A stretch of 64,000 bases of DNA from Phalacrocorax aristotelis (taxonomy: Eukaryota; Chordata; Aves; Suliformes; Phalacrocoracidae). A program made the translations under genes and the position numbers. A model generated the notes under the pieces. That model saw nothing but the letters and a program-made list of their open reading frames with translations. It searched no databases and was not told where the DNA came from. The DNA is taken from NCBI RefSeq assembly GCF_949628215.1, contig NC_134276.1:58569733-58633732 (forward strand). Reading direction: 5' to 3'. Below are positions 52,880 to 62,314 of the stretch, in pieces. Position 1 is the stretch's first letter, and every line of letters begins with the position of its first letter.

Positions 52880-52960
52880 TGTCTCAATTTTTCCCACTGG
52901 TAAAATTGAGAAGATACAGCATACCTGGAGGAGCTGGCAGCGGGGCAGGGAGAAGTTTGA
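52880..52960 (+). mobile_element. Possible MIR-type SINE relic
   Basis: 'gtctcaatttttcccactgg' followed by 'taaaattgagaagatacagc' parallels the MIR core phrase 'cctcagtttccccatctgtaaaatggggata' on the plus strand. It is short and diverged, so chance resemblance is possible. Confidence 0.35.
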
Positions 52961-54920
52961 GACCCTCAGATATCACAAAATGCAGTAAAGGTGTACCAGA
53001 CTCCACTTTCACTGAAGGGTTTTTAATGCTGTACAGCAACATACAATAGGACACATGCATCTGAACAATAAAGATAAAAAGAAATACTGAACTGCTGTCT
53101 TATCTGTTGAATGCCATCCATCTTCTGTAATTAAAGACTATGCTATCACGTGTTTAAACGCGGGAGGACAGATTTCAAGATGCTTGTGTATTTTGGTACT
53201 TAATGGCAGCATAGCTCTTGCAGGAGTTCCAAAGTTGTTGTTGTTGTGAAATTCTGTATATCCACAGAGTAAGAAATGGATTGTGTCTCTTCAGGTGGTA
53301 AACAAGGAGAGGCTAAGTGGTGAAAGTGAGGGCTATTCTCTACAATTATTGACCACAGCACAGACTGTGAATTAAATGACATCCCCATAGTTAGCAAAGA
53401 GACATAACAAAGTTTAGAATTTCAGCTGCATCTTATGACATAGTTGGATCAATTTTTGATACTGCTGTGGTGGTGTAAGAGTGGCTGAGGTGGTTTGACA
53501 AGTCACTGCCCGTTTATCCCCTGCCTCTGTGGGAGCTCACCATCCCTGCTGTAGGGCTGATAGGAACACATGGGTTCCCTGTTCCAGTGCAGAGTCTTGA
53601 CAGCTGAGTTTCATCATGGCTCGTAGGTTAGACCAAGCTGCTGGATGTTTCCGTCAACCAGCTGAGGCACATGCACCAGCTCTGCTCCGATGCCCTGCTG
53701 GGAGGCAGGAAGGGTGGGCAGGAGGGATGGAGAAGGAAGAATAAGTGGCTTAAGGATAGCGACATCTTCAGCTGCTCCAGGTGTCAGCTCTGAGTGTTGT
53801 CTGTCCACATCTCAGTCTTAACCAAATGATTTGACTCAAAGCGGTAATACTAAGCTAATATGAAGTAGAAAATTGGGTTTAAATAGAGAGGGAACCATCG
53901 TGTTTCTCTTTGTTTAGTTTAAGTGCTAAAAGCCATAATAATTTTTTCTCTCAGTACTTGTTGCTCTTGTGAGAAAATCCATGTAAGAATATTTTGGAAA
54001 TAGGCCCAGTGTTTTCTTCTCTGCTATGGCAAAGTTGTAAATTTAAAACCTGACCAAACACTTATTTAGTTCTATGTCTGAAGAAAGGTTTATTAATGTG
54101 AGGGTGGGGAAAAAAAGTAAGGCAGGCGTTTTAATTTTTAAAAGAATTTGGCAAGGATCCTCTCACAAAAAGGTGCAAAGTAATAAATTCCTTCATAGCT
54201 TCTATGATCTATTGTGCTGTCCAAGTTGATTATGAAACAGAACTGTGATAGTATTGCCTGGAACTTTTTTTTTAGGTTGTTTAACTGGCATAATGGTGTG
54301 AATGCTGCAAGGGAGAGTTATATATTCTGTATTAGCTAATACATGTTTTTATATGACAATAGTTTTGTGTGTGTATACAGGACTTGAAGTGGCCTGCGTT
54401 TCCTGAAATGTCAAACTAATTTACTGACCCTTTGGTTTTCTCCTTTTTATTGCTAATCTGAGAGTTCCGTATATATTAACCAAAGATAAATGTACCTTTG
54501 AAAGGGAGAGCGATGCATTCTCATCACAAGCAGGAAATACAACATGATACCTGTTAAAGGGAGGAGGAGGACACAACCCTCCCTGCTGAAGGGAGAGTTG
54601 GACATCCATCCTGTTCTTACACCCTAACTGAGATTGCCAACATAGAAAATATTATTATATTCCTAGTTTTTGTAGTGTGGAAGTGCTTCTGGCAGATCTC
54701 CTGGTGGGAAAGAAAATTCAGAGGAGTAAGCGTGCCCTAGAACTCTAGGAAAGTCCTGGGGGGAAAGAGATGTGCAACAAATTGCTAGAATATGAAATAC
54801 GCAAAGCATTTTTTCAATGTAAAATTTTAAGATAGTCCAAATGTTTCTTTCCTGTATAGTCTGTACTGTTTGCAAATATATGTTTACATTTAGAATGTTG
54901 CCATTCTTTAAACATAATTA

Positions 54921-54978
54921 TTGCTGTTGTTTTTTGTTGTGTGTGTGTGTTTTGTTTTGTTTTTTTTCTAAACTGTAG
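54921..54978 (+). promoter_or_regulatory. RAP2A: RAP2A intron 1 acceptor region with (GT)6 and poly-T
   Basis: The 3' splice site AG is at 54977-54978. It is preceded by a long uridine-rich tract and an uninterrupted (GT)6 at 54939-54950, about 28 nt before the exon. UG repeats are the preferred site of TDP-43 and CELF proteins, and U-rich tracts bind U2AF and PTB, so this arrangement could modulate use of exon 2. Confidence 0.7.
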
Positions 54979-55216
54979 GTATGAGAAGGTGCCAGTAATT
55001 CTGGTTGGTAATAAAGTGGACCTGGAAAGCGAGAGAGAAGTATCATCAAGTGAAGGCAGAGCCTTAGCTGAAGAATGGGGCTGCCCATTTATGGAGACCT
55101 CTGCTAAAAGTAAAACAATGGTGGATGAGCTCTTTGCGGAAATTGTTAGACAAATGAACTATGCAGCACAGCCAGACAAAGATGATCCATGCTGTTCTGC
55201 ATGTAATATACAATAG
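54979..55216 (+). CDS. RAP2A: RAP2A exon 2, residues 105-183
   Basis: This is the C-terminal half of Rap2A. The acceptor is CTGTAG/GTATGAG: its first base completes Arg105 and reading continues [14 protein letters not shown]. It carries the guanine-specificity motifs NKVD (116-119) and ETSAK (144-148), the alpha-5 helix, and the membrane anchor CCSACNIQ (176-183). Cys176 and Cys177 are the palmitoylation sites and Cys180 of the CNIQ box is the prenylated residue in this family. The CNIQ ending separates RAP2A from RAP2B (CVIL) and RAP2C (CVVQ) as I recall them. The stop TAG is at 55214-55216. The exon is AT-rich, in sharp contrast to exon 1. The protein is expected on the plasma and recycling-endosome membranes. 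The presence of a 28 kb intron rules out a processed pseudogene. Confidence 0.98.
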
Positions 55217-56778
55217 CATTAAAAATGACCTAACCTGGACTTAATTTGCAGAAATTTTGTAAGGTGGTAAAACTGTCTACTTCACTTCCTGGTTTGTGGG
55301 TCGCTTGAAATACATCTGTAGTGAAGTAGCAACATTAACTCAGAGCTGAGCATTGAAAGTCAATCACTGACTCTGAATATAATTGGGTTAAATGACCACA
55401 TCTCACCCGTTTTTCCCTTTGAGCACCTGCAATTTTATGGCATAGCCAGTTGATCTACAGAGTCGTTCCGGTCGAGCGTACGTGTGTTGTCATGTCAGAT
55501 GGCAACAACAGCAACTATTTCCAAAGAAGCTGGAAAACTTTTGGAGATGGGGAGACAAAAGCAGTGGAGAGAATATCTCTGAATACCGTTCATGACTAGC
55601 GTAAGTGCGAAAGGAGAGCCAAGTCTTTCAGTGTCTAATTACCGTGCTTCAGGACGTGCGCTATCACTTGTGGCCAAGTTTGTTCAGTCAAATATGTTGA
55701 TTTCACCAGAACTTCTGACAGTGTTAGAGGAAGAGGCTACCAGAGACCTATATAGTTTGGATTTTTTTTCAAAATTGATGCCATTATTTCTACACTTTAT
55801 CCCACATCTTGAAATAGAAAACATTGCATCAGTGTGTGAAATGAGAAGCAAGATCTGAAAACAAATGGCGGGTGAAGAAACAGTCTGGCATTGGAATGTT
55901 TTAAATCTTTTATTTTGCTGCTCAAGAATGGAGGATCGCTTCAGGTTTTGGTCTGCAAAAAGCCAAACAAACCCTCTGTTTACAAAGCAGGAAGCATCTT
56001 TATTTATCACTTTACTGAACCAGGAGGAAGCAACTGTGATGAAAAAAATTGCTGAGCCTTACTAACAAGGAACACTTTAATAGATTAACTAGTACCATCT
56101 TGTAAGGAAAATTAAGCCATGTTGCATCCATATGTTCCCTTCTGCAGAAACCTCATGGGACAGTATGAACATCCTGCATTTTTAAGTTTATTAAAGACAA
56201 CAGTTCTTCTTGCCTTTAAGGGCTACGTTCTCTGGTGTGATCCCTAACTAACCTTTGAAAATCAAGTTTGCTATTCGATAGCTTTAATGTTGAAAACTGA
56301 AATTGAATAACCATGTGAAATCGTTTGGTTCAGAGGTGAAATAGTTACGGTTGTAATTCCTTGGGTGAGTGTGGAAATGGCTCTTTAATTGCCTGACACA
56401 CTATTCCAAGGTTGCCCCAATTATTGGAGTGTTAAATGGTGGGAGCAAATATTTTATTTTGAAGGGATGCTCGAGCTCTGACTTGCTAGTTTCATAGCAG
56501 TGAAATATTTATCATTTGCATGACTAATGGCACAGAAATACCTATTCCGAAGTCTTACAATCAAAGTATAGAAGAGTTTTCAATCACAATGTTTAGATTT
56601 TAAATGCTGGAGAGATTGTCTTGAGCTGGATCTTTTATAGGTAAAATTGGCCATAAAAATAGAGTCACTGAGCCTGTGGTCTAAATAACACCATGCGTTT
56701 AATTATTAGTTTTTCAATCTTGTGCAGTAACAGTGTAGTTCCTTGTGTTTAAATGAGTGAAAACAGGGGTGCTGGGGG

Positions 56779-56820
56779 GTGTGTGTGTGTGTGGTGAGCG
56801 TGTATGTGTGTGTGTATATG
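56779..56820 (+). repeat. Interrupted GT-rich repeat in the RAP2A 3' UTR
   Basis: Two GT runs are separated by a GGTGAGCG interruption. In RNA this is a UG-rich segment and a potential TDP-43/CELF site. Confidence 0.9.
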
Positions 56821-57522
56821 GCCCTTAGAAATGCTGTAATTGGAGTTAGGTTCGAGAGTTTTGCCTCCATCCGCAGAACTTCCTAAAAACGCTCTCATCT
56901 GCTACAAACAAAACTTGAGTACAAAATGCTTTGCAGATTTTCATACATAAATATCCTTAACACTTTGAATTATAGTTCAGTGGTTGATAACTAAAGGAAA
57001 TCACATTAATGGAAGAGAACTGGCCATCTCTGCCCTTAATCTTTCAAGACCTTTCCACAACCAATGTGTATCAAAGGGCATTAGATGTCGCAAAACATTA
57101 AGCCTTACTAGAACGTAAATGTAGCCCGTTTCCCACCTACCTTGCAGAGCTTTCGTTACTGTACTTTGTTCTCTTAAGGAGATAGGCACACCATTTATTT
57201 CTGGCATCTGAATGCCCGTTTTGGGTGCTCTGAATTGCCCTCCTAGAGGCACCTACCTCTTTCCATTGACTATATATAGCAAAGTCAGGCTTTTAACTTT
57301 GGTCCTCCAAGTCACACAACTTTTATGCCTAAACTAGATGGTATGAATGTTCTCTTCCCCCCCGCCCGCCCAGAGTGTCAGCCACCATGCTTAGGCCAGA
57401 TGCGAGATGTTGAATTAATGATATTTCAATGTTCAAAATATCTAGATTGGGAAATGGTTTATTGAGCAGTACAACCTATCTGTAAAAGAGCTTGTCAGTG
57501 TGAGATACGCTGCATAAGCACT

Positions 57523-57580
57523 CAAAAAAAAAAAAAAAAACCAAACCACCAAACCAAAAAACCCCAAACCAAACCCAAAT
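57523..57580 (+). repeat. A-rich / AAACC low-complexity tract
   Basis: A run of about 18 A residues is followed by CCAAACC-like units. It could cause internal oligo-dT priming in cDNA libraries and mimic a 3' end. Confidence 0.9.
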
Positions 57581-58975
57581 TTGAAACTGAGTTGGAAGTA
57601 CATGTTATGCAATGTTATTTACAGAGATGTTGAGAATCTTACCTCGCAGATTGTTCATCAGCCAAGAAAACGGCATGAAGGTACAACATGAACAGCCTAA
57701 CATGAAGTTCATAATATAAAACAGATGGGCTTTTAATACAGGAAAAATTGCACAGTAAAATTTTTAACACAAAATATTAATGAAAATATCTCCCAGTCTT
57801 GTTTCTTCATTACTCTTACATGTTCAAAAAACTTAAACCGTAAATATGCTACCACACAACATGGCGGGGGGGAAAGCGTAAGTGTTGTTTTTCATTGTAT
57901 AGTTCTGAGGAAGTAGTTATGCACTATTTGTATTTCCACTAATGTGAAGATAGTGGAGCTTGAATCAATGACAGTTGCACTTGATAGAGATTTTTCAAAT
58001 TATAGGGGTAGCAGAAAAGGGGGAGGTCAGTGAGCTATGCAGCAGCTGCGTGGCCACCCTGCTGGAGTCATTGGTCTTGGGTCACTGTTTCATTTGTACC
58101 CCGATAGGATTACCAATTATAGTATTTGAAAGTTTCTTATAACATGCCTTAAAACATTATGATTTGTTCCAAAGACCCACTTTTCCTTTGGCTGTTCTTG
58201 TAGAGCTTTGTATTTTTCTACAAAGACAGCATTTCTCCAGTTTTGTTGTTTTTTAAAAATGTTGCAACTTTTATTCTTTTAAGCTATGATAGTGAGAGCA
58301 ACTGTTTCCTCTTTCCCTTAAAAATATACACAAAAACTAGTCAAAGCAAACAAACCAGAATCAGATCAAGAGTGTTAAACATAATTGCATTGGGTTTTGT
58401 TTTAGTTAGTTTTTTTTTTTTTTTTTCCTGTCACGTCCGTCCCCCCGCCTGCCCCTTCAGAGCATCAAAAAAGTTTTGGTGACATTTTCTGTTCTGGTTC
58501 TATAGCCTCTCCCTAACCCCAGTGCTACAGTTGCCATTACTTTTCTGTGGGAAAACTACTGGTATTTGCTTTCCTGTATAGAATGTTGCCTAAAAATGTC
58601 AGCCATTTGGTTGGGGGGTTTTGTGCATGTTTGTTTTTTTTATTTTTTATTTTTTGTTTTTGTTTTTTTTTTTTTACCAGTGTGCCCTCAAAGCACTGGT
58701 TAGGCTTTAATTGTGAAACTCCACAACAAAAGCAAATGTTTGACAACTGCAGGAGGCTTTTATCTGCATTGTTGTGCATCTGTTAATTCTTGATCAGGGT
58801 TTGAAGAAAGACTGAAGTGGGTTCTGGAATCAGGCTTAACGCTGTTGATTTGGAGTTTCATAGGGGTGAATTAATGTATTTCACAGTTAATTGTTGAGCT
58901 CTAATACAACTGGCAACTTAATGGGGCAACAGTTTGTTTTGTAACAATGTCAGTTGTTTAAACCTTGATGTTTCA

Positions 58976-58981
58976 AATAAA
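58976..58981 (+). terminator. RAP2A: RAP2A polyadenylation signal, proximal of a pair
   Basis: A canonical AATAAA is followed by a GTTGTATTTG-type GU-rich segment about 40 nt downstream. Confidence 0.55.
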
Positions 58982-59047
58982 ACAAGAATTGTACATAGAA
59001 CTCAATGCAAACTCAGCAGTTGTATTTGGAGTTAAATTATTTTAACA

Positions 59048-59053
59048 AATAAA
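59048..59053 (+). terminator. RAP2A: RAP2A polyadenylation signal, distal of a pair
   Basis: A canonical AATAAA lies 72 nt after the first, followed by T/GT-rich sequence (about 59078-59105). After this point the sequence shows no further 3' UTR-like continuity. Confidence 0.6.
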
Positions 59054-60134
59054 TTTATTTAATGAAATCTCCCTTGCATTTCCTGTATTGTCCATTTTGA
59101 TTTGATCAAAAAGCTCATCCAAAGCTGACAAAAGCTACCCAGTAATTTCAAACAACGCTGTCAACTATTTGTGGTTCAGCTAAGTATTTCTTGCCAAAAT
59201 GCTCTGCTGGTGCAAATTAAATAGCAATAAGTGAAAAGCAAATACACTTCAACTGTTATGGATGGATGCTTGTTGTGATTTAAGTTATAAGCTTGATAAA
59301 GAACCATAGCAAAAGGGGGGTGGGGGGGTGTTTTACTTTTCTGAGAGGGATATATGTTGACAACAATCAGTAAGACTGAGTATTTGATAAGATATGGCTC
59401 TTGCTATGGAAAGAGAACCGTGCTTATTGCAAAATACAGCAAAATTATGTACAAACTTGGTCAATGTATGATATAGTTAATATGAAGAACTACTTTTATA
59501 ACATTGCAGTTGCAAAGGGTTAAAGAAAGGATTGTTTGTTGTATCAGCTGTTCAATTGATGAGTGTTCTGCAGGCTTTCAGCACCATACAAAAGGAGTTA
59601 GTGTTAGAAAGAACTTCAAATACAATTAGCATTGCAGAGATTTATAAATGAACAGTTGAGCTAATGCTAACAGGATTATTCTAGCTAATTGGCACTGATC
59701 AGCAGTTCCATTTTAGTCACGCCAGTATCACTAAAATACCCTGTTTTCAGTAATGATGGGTGCTTGGTGGTCTCTTGTTATCATGTCTTGCATGCCATAA
59801 GGAACAAGAAGCCTGAGGCTGGCACATCTTAAAAGCTCCTAGTTCTATGGATAATATAGAAGGCTGACACATACTGCTAATTTTGTTTTTTATTTGCCCA
59901 TTCATTCTGTAAACCAGTTCCAGGGGAATTTTTGCTGATGTTCTTGCAGTCTCATTAATTTAGTAATATCCTTTTGTTTTGCCTGAGAAGATACCTATAC
60001 AGGGACAACAGGAATTCAGTGGCCTGTTCTGACCAGTTAAAAAAAAAATGCCAGTGTGCGATGTGCTCAAGTACTGAACAACTAGAAAACCTTGAATGTT
60101 GTGTTCTTAACAAGTGCTTTCTCTGAGCTCTTCC

Positions 60135-60157
60135 TTTTTTTTTTTTTTTTTTTTTTT
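60135..60157. repeat. Poly-T run (T23)
   Basis: Twenty-three consecutive T residues are present. It could be the reversed poly-A tail of an insertion, but no retrocopied body or LINE sequence is recognisable beside it. Confidence 0.95.
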
Positions 60158-62263
60158 GTATGTGGCTACAGCAAGAAACTCATCAACTCTCTGAGAAAGC
60201 TTTGTAAAATATTTTGACTGGAAATAAGTATCTTGTTATCAGCCCTCTATGGGTATCAGTCTTACTGGATCACCAATCTTTGGTCACTACTGTTGCTTGA
60301 CCAGGGAGTCACCGGGCTACATTTTCTCTCCCATGTTACCTTCAGTAGCATCCTCTCCCTTGCTGTTTACCTGTTGGCTTGTGCTTTCTTCTCCATTGAA
60401 ACAGCATCCTTCTTTGAGCAGGAAGAATTACTCTGCAGTTGCTGACAACTGTTTGTTGCTCTGTCTGGCTCACATGAGCGTACTCGGTATGTAGTCAAGT
60501 CTTACTTTTGCAGTCACCAATTCAATTGTTCCCTTAACAGACACAAATTTCTAGTTTCCGCTGGCTCTGTTTGGATGCACTAGTGCCCTAGTCAGTCGTG
60601 GTCTTATACATCATTCCTGTTTTGCCATAAAACCTGCAGAAAGACCTTTTCTGGTTTTCTGTGCTAATTGCAGTCACTGAATCTGCAGACATTTTGAGCT
60701 GCAGGTTTCTCATCTTTCTTCATGGGGAGGTCAGTTAATGCCAATACATCTGGATTCCGGGTCTGGCTGTTACTTATTTGGGCTTGGGCCATCAGACACG
60801 CGACACAAGTTGTTTTCTTCTTACATTGGAGGTAAAAAGAATCGAGTTAGTGTTTTTATGGTCAGTTTTTGAGTAAAAGTGCCATTTCAAAATATTAAGG
60901 GACCACATGAGGCAAAAAAAAAAAGAAATCTTTAATGTTGTACTATCTCAATGGCTGGGCTACCTAACTGTAGTCAGAGTTGTACCCGTACAAGCTTTAC
61001 TCGGTTTTGTGCTGATTTGCCTAGCAAAACCAACCCGGCTTGGAAGCAGGAACTGGCATTGCCCTAGCTCTTTCCCTGAGGCACAGACCAGGCAGAGCCC
61101 ACACTGACGTTCAGACGGTAGCTTGCGTTTACAGGCTGGATTGCGAGTGGGTGGAAGGAAAAGCAATGCTGCTGCAAACCAGGCACCGTGCAATACTGGA
61201 ATCCCTAACAGCAAATCTTCATCCCACTCTGCTGGAACTGTTTTTCTGTATACTTTCAAGTTCGCACGTTTTGGTTTGACTTGAATATGAAATAGCTGAG
61301 AATTTATTTCAAATTTTTCACAGTGCACTGACCACATATGTAGGCAACTGGATGACATGCCTGCCTGCGCTTCCGAAGGAGTGTTTGCAAGGTCAGACAG
61401 CCGCATAAGACTTTCACTGAAGAATGGGAAAGTGAGGTGGTTAATGGCAGGAGTGGAGGGGAATGGGAATGAGGATGGATCTAGGTAAAGAGGTGCAAAT
61501 ATAAAACTGAAAGATTGTTCAAGAAAAATATGTAGGTAGACTGAGAGTGTGTTATGTTAAAAGGGAGAAATACAGCTTTTACTACAGACCAAGACTGTGG
61601 GTGTTCCTATGCAAAAACACTTATTAGCTAAAGTTACTAGGTAAATCAGAGAAATGGATCTTAAGAGTAGCCTTCTACGAGATGTTTCTTTTAGCTGAAA
61701 GGAGTATAAAGCTGCTTCTTGAGTTGTTGAAGGGAAAGATTTTGAATACTTGGAATTTTTTTTCTTGTTTTACAATCCCTGTACAGTTTAATAACCAAAA
61801 GACATTATCCCCAAAAACTTGAGACGTGGCACCTTAGCTTTCCGGTTGTACAACACAATTTAGAAAAACAAAACATGCTTTCATCCTACAGCAAAATGCA
61901 CTCTAGATTACAGCTCTTTCGGTTATTACATTGGCTTCTTTTTACTATTCACCCTCTGTTCTTGATGTTTCTAAAGATAAAACAAAAGAAGATGCCTCAT
62001 TCTACATGTGCTAAGTTCTTGACAACATTCTGGTAAGACCTTTCTGGTTTGAACCATTGGGAGATTGCCCTAAAAACCCACTATCTAAGCACATGGGTCT
62101 AAACTTGGCCAAATTATAAGCCTCTGGAAAAAGTGGTTTACCTAGTGTGAAGAGGGATAGAAGTCTGCATCCAAACTCTTCAACTGCTGCTGGATATGCT
62201 TTTGGCCCTTTGTAGTTAATATATAGTAACTGCTGGTTTCAAGGTATGGTCCTCATGCATGTC

Positions 62264-62314
62264 TGTGTGCATGCGTGTGTGTGTGTGTGTATACACACAC
62301 ATATATGTATGCAC
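62264..62314. repeat. 51 bp perfectly alternating purine-pyrimidine tract
   Basis: TG, GC, TA and CA steps alternate without a single break across 51 bp. It includes a (TG)n half running into an (AC)n half, which together form a 20 bp perfect palindrome centred between 62291 and 62292. Such tracts are prone to Z-DNA and cruciform structures. Confidence 0.95.

Larger units (their letters stand above)
46034..54920 (+). other. RAP2A: RAP2A intron 1, distal part
   Basis: Apart from SINE-like relics at 48065-48190 and 52880-52960, this holds AT-rich unique sequence. It includes an A/G-rich tract (49405-49440), a (TA)n-like AT-rich stretch (about 52065-52180) and a GC-richer patch (about 50820-51620) with overlapping open frames on both strands and no domain. 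No alternative exon is supported. Confidence 0.55.
55217..59075 (+). other. RAP2A: RAP2A 3' UTR
   Basis: About 3.9 kb of mainly AT-rich sequence follows the stop codon without a plausible ORF. It contains an 8-mer miR-30 seed match (TGTTTACA, 55977-55984), a GT-rich tract (56779-56820), a C-rich run (57356-57373), an A-rich low-complexity tract (57523-57580) and T-rich runs (58410-58426 and 58627-58677). It is closed by two AATAAA hexamers. The length is close to what I remember for the mammalian 3' UTR. Use of the distal site is inferred. Confidence 0.7.

Noticed and set aside
60135..60157. Processed pseudogene or retrocopy tail (T23 as reversed poly-A)
   Set aside because: No gene-like or LINE-like sequence follows on the appropriate side and no target-site duplication was seen.
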